A stretch of 64,000 nt of DNA. Origin: Hyposmocoma kahamanoa. Lineage: Eukaryota > Arthropoda > Insecta > Lepidoptera > Cosmopterigidae. Of this stretch, positions 36,001 to 44,647 are shown one piece after another (within the stretch, counting starts at the first letter, position 1; every line of letters begins with the position of its first letter). The notes beneath the pieces were generated by a model, which worked only from the letters and a program-made list of their open reading frames with translations, made no database searches and was not told the DNA's origin. Both the position numbers and the translations under genes were made by a program. The stretch is taken from NCBI RefSeq assembly GCF_003589595.1, contig NW_020653337.1, positions 3,960,422-4,024,421 of the forward strand, in the 5' to 3' direction.

Positions 36001-37614
36001 TGACTGTACTTACTACATTTCATGATTGTCAAAGTCATGCACTGTTTTGTTTTGAAGAATGATTTATTCCTATTATAAATCGGGATCGGAAAATTAGTAA
36101 AAAAAATCTTTATATATTGGATTTACTGTATGAATTCATACAAATAAACGTTGAAACCTATGTTGAGAGTTTTCCGATTCCGTATGTTCAAAATGCAAAT
36201 GTTCATTGTATTTTACCACCACCGAAAGAATGCACTCTCACTGAATGAGAATGCGTCGAAGAACAACGAACGAACTTTGTTACATTTGCTTGTCAATTTA
36301 TAGTGACTTAAATTGCAGTGTAAATATTTTCTGGAGTTAAAGCCGATTGATACTTTAAAAACAAAATACTTGGCACAAGTATTCTTCGACTTTGTGAAAT
36401 TTTGTGAGCCCATTGCACCAACACCCTAATTACACATATCAAAACTGTTTAGGGATAAAGTACGTTTTTACTTATTTGTGAAATTATAATTTGAATTTGA
36501 AAATGAAATTGACCAAAAAATCCATTGGTGTTAAAAGAAATTAATTAAAACGACTGATTTTTTAGTAATTGGCAAAGACATGCTTGAACCTACACATTGA
36601 TATGTGTATATTATTCGTGACACAGACACCACTATTGTCGAAAATATGTTTTTGTGTTATTGACATTTTATAAAATTCATTGCAGTGGTTTATTATGCAC
36701 GAGACCCAACAATGCTCATCAATCATTTGTCTTCTATTTACACCCACATTGAGCACACCATGTTCGTTCTTCTTTACCTACTCGTTCACAAAATAACTGA
36801 ATGCTTCATCGTGTGTTTGCATCCTTGGCTTGCAGCCTTTACCCGGAGCGCGCCAAATACCCCTGGGTCGGCCTCACCCAGGGCTCAGGGGACAAGGGAG
36901 AAGATACGCGGGTCGCGCACGGATCAGAACTCTTCATGGCTGCTGATTCCAAGATGATCACTGTAGGAGGAGGGTCAGTAAACTTAAAACTTCTCTAACA
37001 TGATACTTTTCTAGCCTGCATCCCGACCGCGCTAAATACCCCTGGGTTGGCTGCGTGGAAGAAGAACAGAAGAAGAAACAACAAGAAGAAAATATACAAG
37101 AATTGAAAGAATTGGGAGATGAGGAGGAAAAGAAAGTAGACGAGCGTACTCCACATGCAAAAAATTTGTTCATGGCCGCCGATAGTACGATGATCACCGT
37201 CGGCGGAGGGTATGGCTTGATTTCGATTAACGGGATTGCAGCTTTTACTATCTTCCATCATGTTTCGTACTTGCACGTTTCAAGGGGACCGAGGCATGAC
37301 GACTTCTTCCAAGGTCCACTTTTGATACTGGTCTCATTGAGGCATGTATTGCAAATTTGAAATTGAATGAATAATAACACCACATGAGTGATTGATTATA
37401 CATATGAATATGCATGTCAACTAAATATTAGTATTTGTATTGGTTTTTATGAATTTTGTTTTTCATTTTCAGAGATGGCCAAGCGATATGGATGGACGAA
37501 AACATAAGGTTCGGCAAAACGGACCGCTGCTCCACATTCAACAACCCGCCTCTCTGCCCCAGCGGGGACTTCGAGATCCGCGTTCTCGAGGTGTACGGCT
37601 TTGCAGGCGCGTAA
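14917..37614 (+). CDS. sky: skywalker (TBC1D24 orthologue), 3' part of gene: TBC C-half, linker, TLDc domain
   Basis: Sky/TBC1D24 is a presynaptic TBC-domain protein that acts on Rab35 and controls endosomal sorting of synaptic-vesicle proteins; its C-terminal TLDc domain belongs to a family that contacts the V-ATPase (family knowledge). Seen: exons 14917-15041, 18462-18608, 18769-18953, 19173-19338, a linker exon (21882-21968 in the likely main form), 31998-32156, 33473-33576, 36836-36973 and 37473-37614 join with matching phases and GT/AG borders into 416 complete codons ending in TAA. The first is entered mid-codon, so upstream exons exist; I could not find them in 1-14916. Diagnostic segments are EEECYHCMASLVASKEKMF, GPERIYADWQWWILAALPF, LFTLWSWLPVRITMYQP and CSTFNNPPLCPSGDFEIRV. 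The TLDc domain spans exons 31998 to 37614. AATAAA signals follow at 37869 and 38306. Introns of up to about 10 kb hold transposon debris. Identification is firm; the linker choice is less certain. Confidence 0.9.
15202..15308. repeat. 107-bp inverted-repeat element, copy 2
   Basis: Same length and orientation as copy 1. The two are direct repeats that flank the sky exon at 14917-15041. Confidence 0.7.
15309..15705 (-). repeat. family B SINE with duplicated tail
   Basis: Reverse copy with ggattcaaaccgacgtc (B box) and ccgactaagcc (A box). The A/T-rich tail (ttgtattgaactgatattca) is repeated at 15660-15705. Confidence 0.7.
15922..16383 (+). CDS. unrecognised 153-codon open frame inside a sky intron
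   Basis: The frame is long for this AT-rich DNA (RRRIRGTSSVSQMSVGNYIA, RENRSWFRMVICFVPCYH) and ends in TAG. I see no family match, no splice context joining sky and no visible terminal repeats. It may be a transposon-derived fragment or chance. Confidence 0.2.
   Translation: MNPVKFILISMQNTLRYAAPTCHSLQCKGEKAQSQEISDFMFHFRRRIRGTSSVSQMSVGNYIASGELPECLPVFIAEEIFNSNFLDFFPPKNPLTPIYQRRFTASGNRIIQDDRLYKFTVRENRSWFRMVICFVPCYHNGRRAVAVRLKQFE
16384..18461. other. sky intron, nothing recognised
   Basis: Intronic AT-rich DNA. Overlapping minus-strand frames near 17390-17900 look like chance. Confidence 0.4.
18462..18608 (+). CDS. sky: sky exon: TBC-domain segment
   Basis: Acceptor tttgcag, donor GTTAGT, phase 0 to 0, 49 codons. 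It encodes KSAAQHLSRLSG followed by GPERIYADWQWWI and ends FFHEGIK. The segment is strongly conserved in the sky/TBC1D24 family. Confidence 0.92.
18769..18953 (+). CDS. sky: sky exon: end of TBC domain
   Basis: Acceptor tttccag, donor GTATAT. It begins VFYRVALAILILFHK and ends FTIRAL plus two bases of a Ser codon. The intron before it is only 160 nt. Confidence 0.92.
19173..19338 (+). CDS. sky: sky exon: post-TBC segment
   Basis: Acceptor tccacag, donor GTAAGC. It completes the split Ser codon, then encodes SQYISRVFIKTEM and SRSSDNLPTSQSQVNIQMM, ending TLTIRE in phase 0. This phase-0 end lets any of the three downstream linker candidates join in frame. Confidence 0.92.
19339..21881. other. 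sky intron
   Basis: Only a small family B SINE-tail relic (21258-21330) is visible. Confidence 0.4.
21882..21968 (+). CDS. sky: sky linker exon, version a (probable main form)
   Basis: Acceptor tttctatag, donor GTAAGA, 29 codons, phase 0 on both sides. It contains PRALSMGVYPIQAIK and ends DQSE. It is GC-rich compared with the AT-rich intron around it. From memory of the family, this segment normally sits between TLTIRE and the LFTLWSW start of the TLDc domain. Its length and phase make it interchangeable with the candidates at 24807 and 31099. Confidence 0.82.
21969..24806. other. sky intron
   Basis: Apart from the MITE-like element at 24088-24235, nothing recognised. Confidence 0.4.
24088..24235. 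repeat. MITE-like inverted-repeat element
   Basis: Left acaagaagtcagtcagggag-tcaccacatt and the reversed right end (acaagaagttgcacgtttag, then accactacatt) match imperfectly. The centre is GC-rich. It lies in a sky intron. Confidence 0.45.
24807..24899 (+). CDS. sky: sky linker exon, version b (candidate alternative exon)
   Basis: An open stretch of 31 codons lies between an AG acceptor (gttccag) and a donor read as AAG|GTGACC, phase 0 on both sides. It encodes SSHLAMWFPFPNAVFK and ends ELRQK. It shares the initial SP, the L-x-M motif and a later Ala with version a, and is GC-rich and stop-free in this frame. The polypyrimidine tract is weak; the frame stays open upstream, so the true 5' border could differ. 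No transcript evidence is available here. Confidence 0.5.
25926..26092. repeat. family D foldback MITE copy
   Basis: Left end aaggctcaatttatattgcc and ggaagcgaatttttgtaacg, with a short reversed right end (ggcagtgtaaattgagct). Other copies lie at 33215, 58778 and 63927, with reversed arms at 2640 and 46800. Confidence 0.6.
27060..27225 (+). mobile_element. Penelope-like element 3' tail
   Basis: The stretch around ggaacctgtaaaagacccga and on to tatgtaacaatcgtgaaaac matches, in opposite orientation, the tail of the fragment at 51935-52330. Confidence 0.5.
28197..28475 (+). repeat. family A copy
   Basis: From gtgatgggacgaacaagtcg to gagctctactgctactaa, little decayed. Confidence 0.8.
28891..29186. 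repeat. MITE-like element with aaccgactt/aggaggagg ends
   Basis: actttaaaaaaggaggaggt at 28898-28917 is matched in reverse by the segment ending tttaaagt at 29160-29180. A half copy of the left end lies at 62028-62060. The motif is common in lepidopteran genomes from my recollection. Confidence 0.55.
29509..29538. repeat. interstitial telomere-type repeat (CCTAA)n
   Basis: Six 5-nt units: four CCTAA, one CCGAA, one CCTAA. The reverse complement TTAGG is the ancestral insect telomere unit. Confidence 0.75.
29540..31098. other. sky intron, nothing recognised
   Basis: Intronic AT-rich DNA with chance open frames at 29612, 30187 and 30428. Confidence 0.4.
31099..31179 (+). CDS. sky: sky linker exon, version c (candidate alternative exon)
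   Basis: Acceptor cctccagacag, donor GAG|GTGCAT, 27 codons, phase 0 on both sides. It encodes GRALYMHPGQLTQGLIW and ends LTDE. The RAL-x-M core matches RALSM of version a, and it lies 818 nt before the constitutive TLDc exon. The reading frame is open from 31039 to 31233, so the borders are inferred from phase and splice dinucleotides only. Confidence 0.42.
31998..32156 (+). CDS. sky: sky exon: start of TLDc domain
   Basis: Acceptor cttgcag, donor GTAAGA, 53 codons in phase 0. It encodes LFTLWSWLPVRITMYQPVLL, then a stretch ending IKTCNNE. This is the typical opening of the TLDc domain in sky/TBC1D24. Confidence 0.93.
32241..32770 (+). repeat. about 530-bp dispersed repeat, copy 1
   Basis: Shares ordered blocks with 61520-61987: atacactggatttagaacta, aactgtcaaaataagaat, cacaattcag, aatctatcgataaaact and ctagtaaccct-type ends. 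Diverged. The type is unknown. Confidence 0.65.
33215..33345. repeat. family D copy, left half
   Basis: aaggctcaatttatattgcg, then ggaacggaatggaagtgaat and a segment ending ttgtgtaacgtac. Confidence 0.6.
33473..33576 (+). CDS. sky: sky exon: TLDc domain core
   Basis: Acceptor tcttcag, donor GTAAGT. It encodes VFGAYCSTRWLERNQKDE, then AYFGTGETFLF plus two bases of a Ser codon. GAYCS-x-W and FGTGE-x-F are hallmark TLDc motifs. Confidence 0.93.
34424..34667. repeat. two adjacent foldback structures
   Basis: First: ttataaaacgaactttgact near 34424 pairs with the segment ending cgttttataa near 34514 (one mismatch over about 20 nt). Second: agtcgtattctagaact at 34521, with the following ctcaatgctcaagtcaggat, is matched in reverse by 34608-34663. 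The loops are about 50 nt. Probably foldback MITEs. Confidence 0.65.
34676..36835. other. sky intron, nothing recognised
   Basis: Very AT-rich. No repeat copy or exon-like GC island seen. Confidence 0.4.
36836..36973 (+). CDS. sky: sky TLDc exon, version a
   Basis: Acceptor ggcttgcag, donor GTCAGT. It completes Ser, then encodes LYPERAKYPWVGLTQGSGD, a short polar loop, and ELFMAADSKMITVGGG ending two bases into a Gly codon. It matches the usual family form. A second version with the same entry and exit phases starts only 41 nt downstream. Confidence 0.9.
37015..37209 (+). CDS. sky: sky TLDc exon, version b (mutually exclusive alternative)
   Basis: Acceptor cttttctag, donor GTATGG, same entry and exit phases as 36836-36973. 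It encodes LHPDRAKYPWVG and NLFMAADSTMITVGGG, nearly the same ends as version a. Between them lies a longer Glu/Lys/Gln-rich insert (for example EEEQKKKQQEENIQ), predicted helical. The 41-nt spacer between the versions is probably too short to be spliced as an intron, so one transcript should carry only one of them. Confidence 0.82.
37473..37614 (+). CDS. sky: sky terminal exon: end of TLDc domain
   Basis: Acceptor ttttcag. It completes Gly, then encodes DGQAIWMDENIRFGKTDRC, CSTFNNPPLCPSGDFEIRV and LEVYGFAGA, followed by TAA at 37612-37614. The TFNNPPL and EVYGF motifs are the standard end of TLDc domains. Confidence 0.95.
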
Positions 37615-37868
37615 ATGCCACGCCGTGACCAAGTCCTTACTCTACGAGTGTCCAATAATTCGAAGTGAAATAATCTCGATATAACGTGTTTTTGCGAAGG
37701 TGTCATATCCCCGAGCGTGATATTTGTTGTGACCGCAGCTTCACGGCGTAACGCCCCGAAGCGTTGACAGATGCCGCTCGAGGTCATCAATAGATTACAC
37801 ACCCATGTTTTTGAACTTTCCAATCCGAAAATATCTAAAGCATCACAACATGTTTTCCAAAAATATTC

Positions 37869-37874
37869 AATAAA
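37869..37874 (+). terminator. candidate poly(A) signal for sky
   Basis: AATAAA 255 nt after the sky stop codon. Another AATAAA lies at 38306-38311. The true cleavage site cannot be told from sequence alone. Confidence 0.4.
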
Positions 37875-40800
37875 ATTCAGCTGTTAGTGTTACTGCTATT
37901 TGCCGGTGACTATATTTCAATGTTATCGATCGTGTGTCAGTTAAAAATTAGAAGTCACCAATGTGCGATATTATTGATCACCCCTTGCCGTTACGATCAG
38001 ACTGTGTAGATGTGTATCTATATTTATTCGACTCGCTGTTCTATATGTGCCCCTTAGCTATCCTATCGTAACACAGCTGTCCTTTAAGACAACGAAGTAG
38101 GTTGTTTCGAAATATTTACTAGTGTTTTGAATGTCCGAGTGTAAGTACAAAATGGACGTTTCTTACCTACTCTAGTTGGATTTAAATACGCTTATGTAAA
38201 AGCAATATATCTGTGGGCCTAGCCGTGCGATGGGAATGTACATTTCCCAGTTTTGTTGGTGTCGATGTGAACATTCCAGTGACTGGGTACCACACACTCG
38301 GCTACAATAAAACTACAGAATGATTTTTAGGGGTCTTATACAGATTGACAATTTAACGTAATTATAAAACCGCTTAACAATTTTAAGCAGAACTGTTATG
38401 CAGTTTTATATGGATAGAATTGTTATGCCACATAATTATACTCCCGATTTTTAGATGATTTTGATGATTTTCTTTGGGTTCAGTATGATTACGAGATCAT
38501 ATTTTACATGTATGTTTAGGTCCAAAGATCTGTATTTGGTATCGCATCGGAAAGGTCAAAGCCCTACATACTCGATGCTGATGTATGCTGAATAGTGGGG
38601 ATTGACCCTAAGACTACGTTATACTCAGTCCATAACCACATGTCGTTGCTCACAAAAATGTACCAAAGAAATTATTTGTAGACGAATAATCCTGTTATAC
38701 GTATCTGATAGATATATTCGTTAAATAAAATTAGTGAATAACACCCGAATGTATTCATATAATACAGGGTCCTTTTATAGTTGATATTTGCTCATTTTGG
38801 ATGATATTTTTGTCTCTACGACTAGAAATTAACTAGAAGATAGTATGACAAAATAATTCCAATATTTGCTAGAAAAATACGTTTTTGTTAAAAAAGAAAC
38901 TTTTTCTTCTCTCTATATAATTTTGATAATTTTGTAAATGCAACTTTACATTACCACAATGCATCTATCAAATACGTATATCAGGGGCAATAATGACAGT
39001 TACAAGTCACTGTTATTCAGCTTTGTTTTTATAGTATTATTTTTTACATATATCGGAGGTTATGTGCCAAAATTGGACCATTATAAGAATTTCATCATTG
39101 GTTTGAAAAATTTCTAAAACTATTACACAATTGTCGTGTATTATTTTTAATTTGATTTTACTTTGACTTATATAATTCGAGTGGAATAATAGTTGTAATG
39201 ATGTCGGATAGTTTTATAAAGTGTTATAGTCATGTAGTGGTGTTATAAAAATATGTCCGCCTTAAGTTTAGAAGGTCGCGGTTGTCGTTATTTAGAAATC
39301 TAATGGGAGAAGAAGAAAGACGAGACACGTTTTCGTATTTCTTGCCTAATTTTTTTCAAAGAAATACATAAATACAAAAATTTGTCTCCGCTACAAAGGA
39401 TGCGCTTACAAGTTACCGCAAAAGGCGTTGAGCTCAACAAACGCGTGGTGTTGACGACGTCATCTGCGTCAAACCTGGAGAATTATATGGGGAATATCAG
39501 CATAATGAGGATATGTAGACTTAACAGCGAAATAACGGTAACGTCAGCAACATCAGACTCTGTATGCGTTTTTAGCTTTAAATAATAGTACAATCAAATC
39601 TTTCGTCTCTCTGATCTCTACTTTTTATAATCGTCGTAATATATAATGACCTAAAAATACACGCCACTATATGTTTATAAGGCTGGTTTTCCAATGCAAT
39701 TGTCGTACAATGTCACAAGAAACATATCCCTGTCAGTACAAAGGGGTTCCCTGCGTTCATATCGGTCGCGGCTTGTAAATGCTATGTTTTTTTGTATATA
39801 ATTTTTTCTGGTCGAATGTCTGCCCACTTATATAACATTGAAATTGAAACAGTGTCGTGAAGCCTTTTTATTTTATTTAAAAAGTGGAAGTGTAGTTCGA
39901 TTTTTAATTCGCCGAACTCAACTGCCTTTTATTATGTTGCCAGTTTTTGATAAAATAAAAATAGTGTTGTCTCGGAGATCGATGTCAATGGCTCATTTCA
40001 TTGGGTCATCGTCCCTAATCATGTTACTTAACAAATTTTTCTGTGTCATTGGCCTGATGTAGAATGAACCAAACATCAGTAATTATACAATGAACATGGC
40101 AACACTATTTTACATTCGTTACTAACGGGTTTTCAATTCAAAATTCGACTTTATGGTGTTTGAGAATAAAATTTATGCGTTGTTATGTTGATGGGTCTTT
40201 GCCGCTGAAAATCCATCCTAAGTTTGGTCGGTAATATTAAAAATCTGGAACGTACAAGATTAATGATAATTTTCCACTAATCCCCAGTACTACGCTTGTG
40301 GGGATTTGTGGAAATAAATCTCACCATACCCACCACTGGGGATTTGTGGAATATACCTAAAGTGGGCAGGCAGACTCCTCAAAACGTAGCGAAACTGGGA
40401 TTTGTCGTGGTACTACATATGATATGTTTATCAACGCCTAAGACTTGTTTTAAAATTCAGATTATTTATATAATTTATTGAGTAGGTAACAAGTAACGGT
40501 TTATGTATGTTATAAGCGCCCCCCTGCTACCGGTTGCATGTGTTAAGTTTTCAAGGGAGCTATATTTTTTCCTTTTAATTTCGTACAGCTGGCATCACGA
40601 CTCTGTCCGCAATGTTCGTGTCGTAGGTAGATAGAAGGATTAGACTTGTATTGCCAACTGTGCCTTTTCTGGCTATCATAAAGTTGTATACATTGACTGT
40701 GTTTTCGATATATTGTGTTCTTTGCAACTTTGCAAATACGCGTACCGTCAAAGTTGCAGGTTTATATTCAGCCCGTATAAAATGACCGCCGGTCGCAGAC

Positions 40801-41596
40801 GGGCGTCTCGCGATATGTTGCTGTTAGCCAATTGTCGTTGATCAGTGTAAAGTCTAGTCTTTATCCTGTTTTTTATTATCTCTAACGATATAATTATTAT
40901 CTAAATATTTACGAATTGATATTTAAATTTTTGTGCGATTTTGCCCCGCTCAAGGGGCGCGTAGGCTCGTGTTAGTTAGTTTTTAAGTACATATAAATGT
41001 AAACTATACAGTTATTAATCTCCATTGTCCTTTTCAGTATTTGTGGTGTACGTTTTTTTTTATGTGAGGAGCATATCATGTAAAATGACAATGTGTGGCG
41101 GCTTAGCGTCGTGGCGTGATTGCGAAAGCTTTGTTTTGTTACGATGTACTGTTACATTCGAATAGTTTTAGTCCGTCGCTTAGGCGACGGTGTAAAACTC
41201 GTTTATGGTAATGTAAATGTTGCTTTATAATGTCTACAAAATATATAATCCCGTATACAATTGTCGTTTTCTTTATCTCTGTTTCGACAAGTTAGTAAAG
41301 ACTATTGATCTCTAACACGTAGAGTCGATACTACCTCAGCTTTATTTATTTCTCGTACTGAACCGGTCATATCTAAATTGAAAAGGTGCTTCTTATATGG
41401 ACCTTAGAGCGGCAGTTACGAGTGCGTAACTCTTGCGACATTTTCGAGACAGACTAGCGTTGAACGTGGGGAGTGGTGCTATGAGAAGTTTTCGTACCTT
41501 TATGTGTACTTGATCTTGATATTGACAAGGGAGGGATCATATATTTTCTGGTTCTACAGCGTCTGGCTCGGACCCGTCTATAAATTATGGATTGTT
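37875..41596. other. region downstream of sky, possibly long 3' UTR and intergenic
   Basis: No second gene recognised. An alternative poly(A) signal lies at 38306. A direct repeat tggggatttgtgga occurs at about 40300 and 40340. Confidence 0.4.
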
Positions 41597-41893
41597 TCAT
41601 ATCAAGCGACGACGGGACGAACAAGTTGTGCTCCTGGTGGTAAGCGACACGCCTACCTATAACAGTTACAGTGCCATTGCTTTAACTCGCAAGGATCTGA
41701 AGAGCACACACTGCGCCTTTCACCCTCGGATATAAATTGACAAGTTCCATATGCCTGTAATTTCACCAGCAATCTTAAACTTCGAAATCCGAACGCAGTA
41801 ATGCACACAATACCTACTGCTGGGCGGCAGAAATAGTTGAGGTGGCAGTACTTCTCTGGACGAACTCTCACAAGGAAGTCTACTGCTGCTAAT
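41597..41893 (+). repeat. family A copy
   Basis: From ttcatatcaagcgacgacgg to gtctactgctgctaa. Confidence 0.75.
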
Positions 41894-42458
41894 AATAATA
41901 ACAGATGATCCAGTTATCATGCAATTATCCGGTATTCGGCTTATCCAGCCATTATTTCGCTATAGGCACCCTACTTTATTAATACCACACTTGCCTTTTT
42001 GTTATAAAAATTACTAGTATTTTAATTTTTCTAATATAATTAAAGAGAAACTCGCTAACAGTACTAGGCAACAATATTCAATGTGAACCAATTTAGAAAA
42101 ATATTAGGATTCATACTTTGGAATTCTATCTACAGCCCAATGCTGATCGTTGTGCCCATTAGCTACTTGAAAGTGATGCAAATGGTTTAAATTTTCGCTT
42201 TGCATTATACTTGCTATATAAAACGAAGACAAATGCGATGAAACAGTATGTATTATTTCTACACCTAACTATTGACCCGACATTTAGGCCAGGTTGCACT
42301 GACCATGACCACAGGCCTGATGTCATGCCTGTTCTATAAAGTTAATTGATGTAAATGGTTTATAAAACTGAGAGTAAGCATTGAACATAAGTCTATTTGT
42401 AAGGTAGGAAGTAGGTTGTATAAGTAAAATTAAATCAAACTTTTAATTCACAGAATCA

Positions 42459-42464
42459 TTTATT
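42459..42464 (-). terminator. poly(A) signal directly after the saal1 stop codon
   Basis: On the minus strand the TGA stop (42469-42467) is followed by TC and then AATAAA, so the 3' UTR is probably only some 20-40 nt long. Confidence 0.6.
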
Positions 42465-42466
42465 GA

Positions 42467-43753
42467 TCAAGAATCTACATTTTCTTTTAATCTAGTCCTA
42501 TAGTTTGCTGCTCTCTTGGTCACAATACTTCGTATCTCCTTGTCCTGAATAGAACACAGAATTTCCTCATAATGTTGGTTTATTTCATCGAGACCCTTTA
42601 ACAAATTACTTTCAGAACATTTTGCTAAGTAAAGGCTAATTAGTGTACTCAATGAAGGTTTTATTTGTGTGGAGAATTCTTTTAATTCTTCTCTGTTGTC
42701 ATCTTCAAAACCACCACCATTTTGAGGGGATTTATCAAGTAAACTAAGCGCTTTCCAAATATTGAAACTTTGTACAAAAAACTGGTCCAAATCAGAAATT
42801 TCACTCAACTGTAATCTTGTAACTATTGCATTTGTGGATTCAATAATATCAACTAGATCTGAATCTACTTCCTTATTATTAACAAACTTATTTTCAAAAT
42901 AATTCAAGATTTTATTTATAATTGTTAAAACATCATCTTTGTTGTTGCTATATATTTCAGGCGATCTATCAAATCCAACTAAATTTAAAGTTATCTGTAG
43001 ACTTATTACTAAAACTCTTTCTATCTCATCTGTCTCACAAATATCTTCTTGGATTATCATTATCTCTTTAAAAGCTGTAGTTAAAGATTCTATAGCTTCT
43101 GGTGTAACAAACTGATTGAAATAATCTGTTCTAGTAATACCTTTATTGCAATATGATGTCAATGTGTTAAAATTCTCTAAAGCAGTGACAAGTAGATCCT
43201 TGTGCGACGAATTCTTCAAAATGAAATACAGAGTTGATGAATAGCCACAATTTTCGAATTTGTTCATCCAAAATTGTATATCTTCCTCTTCAGCGACGAA
43301 TAAACACGAACTTACGAACCGTAAAACTTGAACCAATATCAAACTATCATCAGACTTCATATACTCCAAGAGTAAGGTAATAAATGGTTCCATTTTTAAA
43401 AGAGCTGCAACAACTTCTTTTTGGCAGCACATATTACCAATAATACCTGCAATTATTTCAATAAACCGCGCGGACTCAATCACAGGTAGCGCGAAATTGA
43501 ATAAGTTTAAAACGTCATGTTTTTGAAGGAATAAAACTACATCTCTCTCGGCCGTCATGTCCCAAAGAGTGCAGAGATCGTCTTCGAAGGATTTTTCCTG
43601 AATTTCATCCTTTAAAGTGTCTAAGTTAGCAAATTTTAGCAATATTTTGAGAACGAAACGCTCACTGTACGCTGTGTCTCCAATAACGTCGCCTGCAATA
43701 GGTGCTGGGTTTACGGGATCCTCTGGTTTTGACTCCAGTTCTTCTGGTTTCAT
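42467..43753 (-). CDS. saal1: SAAL1-like protein (serum amyloid A-like 1 homologue), single exon
   Basis: 428 residues, intronless, all-alpha composition typical of an armadillo-like fold. The segment DLCTLWDMTAERDVVLFLQ near residue 60, then SARFIEIIAGIIGNMCCQKE and LRFVSSCLF, match the SAAL1 family as I know it; human SAAL1 is about 470 residues. The vertebrate protein is linked to proliferation of synoviocytes and its molecular role is poorly defined, so no activity is assigned here. The N-terminal about 25 residues are Pro/Glu-rich. The gene converges with sky, and an inverted-repeat element begins 304 bp upstream of its start. Its stop is followed after 2 nt by AATAAA. Confidence 0.88.
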   Translation of the reverse strand: MKPEELESKPEDPVNPAPIAGDVIGDTAYSERFVLKILLKFANLDTLKDEIQEKSFEDDLCTLWDMTAERDVVLFLQKHDVLNLFNFALPVIESARFIEIIAGIIGNMCCQKEVVAALLKMEPFITLLLEYMKSDDSLILVQVLRFVSSCLFVAEEEDIQFWMNKFENCGYSSTLYFILKNSSHKDLLVTALENFNTLTSYCNKGITRTDYFNQFVTPEAIESLTTAFKEIMIIQEDICETDEIERVLVISLQITLNLVGFDRSPEIYSNNKDDVLTIINKILNYFENKFVNNKEVDSDLVDIIESTNAIVTRLQLSEISDLDQFFVQSFNIWKALSLLDKSPQNGGGFEDDNREELKEFSTQIKPSLSTLISLYLAKCSESNLLKGLDEINQHYEEILCSIQDKEIRSIVTKRAANYRTRLKENVDS

Positions 43754-44057
43754 TTTGTATTGGTCTTAAAACCGTTTACTTCGTCTTAAAGTGTTATAGA
43801 GAAGACTGTACGTTTTAGTAAAAAATATACTTAATTCTTCTTCTTTTGAATACTATGACTCCATCGAAATAAACGAGGATTTCGCCATTGTCAAGTAAAA
43901 AACAATTTAAAAACAAGAACGATATGAGTCCTTCAGCTGAACAGAACACCAAACAAAGCACAAACTAAAACAAAGCAAGTATAAAAGCTTTGGTATAAAG
44001 TAAAGAAGCAAGCCACTCTTTTGACATTGACATTAAATACAATATTTGTAGAGACTA

Positions 44058-44645
44058 CAGTCAATTCGGGTAACTTTGAATCGTGGTGTAACTTTGAACG
44101 TAGTTGCGTAAAAGATTTAAAAATTTATTTTATGTATAGCAATCTTTTATTTTTAGTATTGAAACTGTGTAAATCGGAACAAAATTGTTAAACGAAAGTT
44201 ATGAAAAATAAAGTAATGTTAAATTGTACCTATTTCATTTCAACTAAATTAGTTCGTCTCGTTTTATTATGGCAATTCCAAGTCAAATGTCGTTTTTGAA
44301 CGCACTGTCAGGAATATTTGGACAAATTCACATCTAAAAAACATGAATATGTCGTATAATCCTACACAAACTGTAAAATATCTAGAAAATATACGGTTTC
44401 CATACGGTTTCCATTAGAAGGCTAATCTTATTCAAAGTTACCAAAAATTCAAGGCAACTTTGAATGTGACTTTTGGAGCAAATGTAGAACAGTTTTGTTG
44501 AATAATTACTAAATTCCTTCTATAAGAACGAAAAAAGGGCTTAAAAGAACACTATTTAGTTAATAAAGTAATTGTTAAGAAACATAATTAAATTTGAAAT
44601 TATTAGAAAAACGCAAAAAATGTTCAAAGTTACCCGAATTGACTG
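44058..44645. mobile_element. TA-flanked MITE with 23-bp perfect terminal repeats
   Basis: Begins CAGTCAATTCGGGTAACTTT and ends in its exact reverse complement over 23 bp, flanked by TA on both sides (44056-44057, 44646-44647). No transposase. GTAACTTTGAA subterminal repeats recur at 44091 and 44453. The ends and TA duplication point to a Tc1/mariner/pogo-type transposase. Confidence 0.8.
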
Positions 44646-44647
44646 TA

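Noticed and set aside
36958..37276. Phe/Ser-rich minus-strand frames
   Set aside because: Antisense shadows of the Glu/Lys-rich alternative TLDc exon of sky.
40296..40360. Direct repeat tggggatttgtgga seen twice
   Set aside because: Only two short copies about 40 bp apart with no further structure; too little to call an element.
41653..41920. Open frames around 41650-41920
   Set aside because: They are reading frames through a family A repeat copy.
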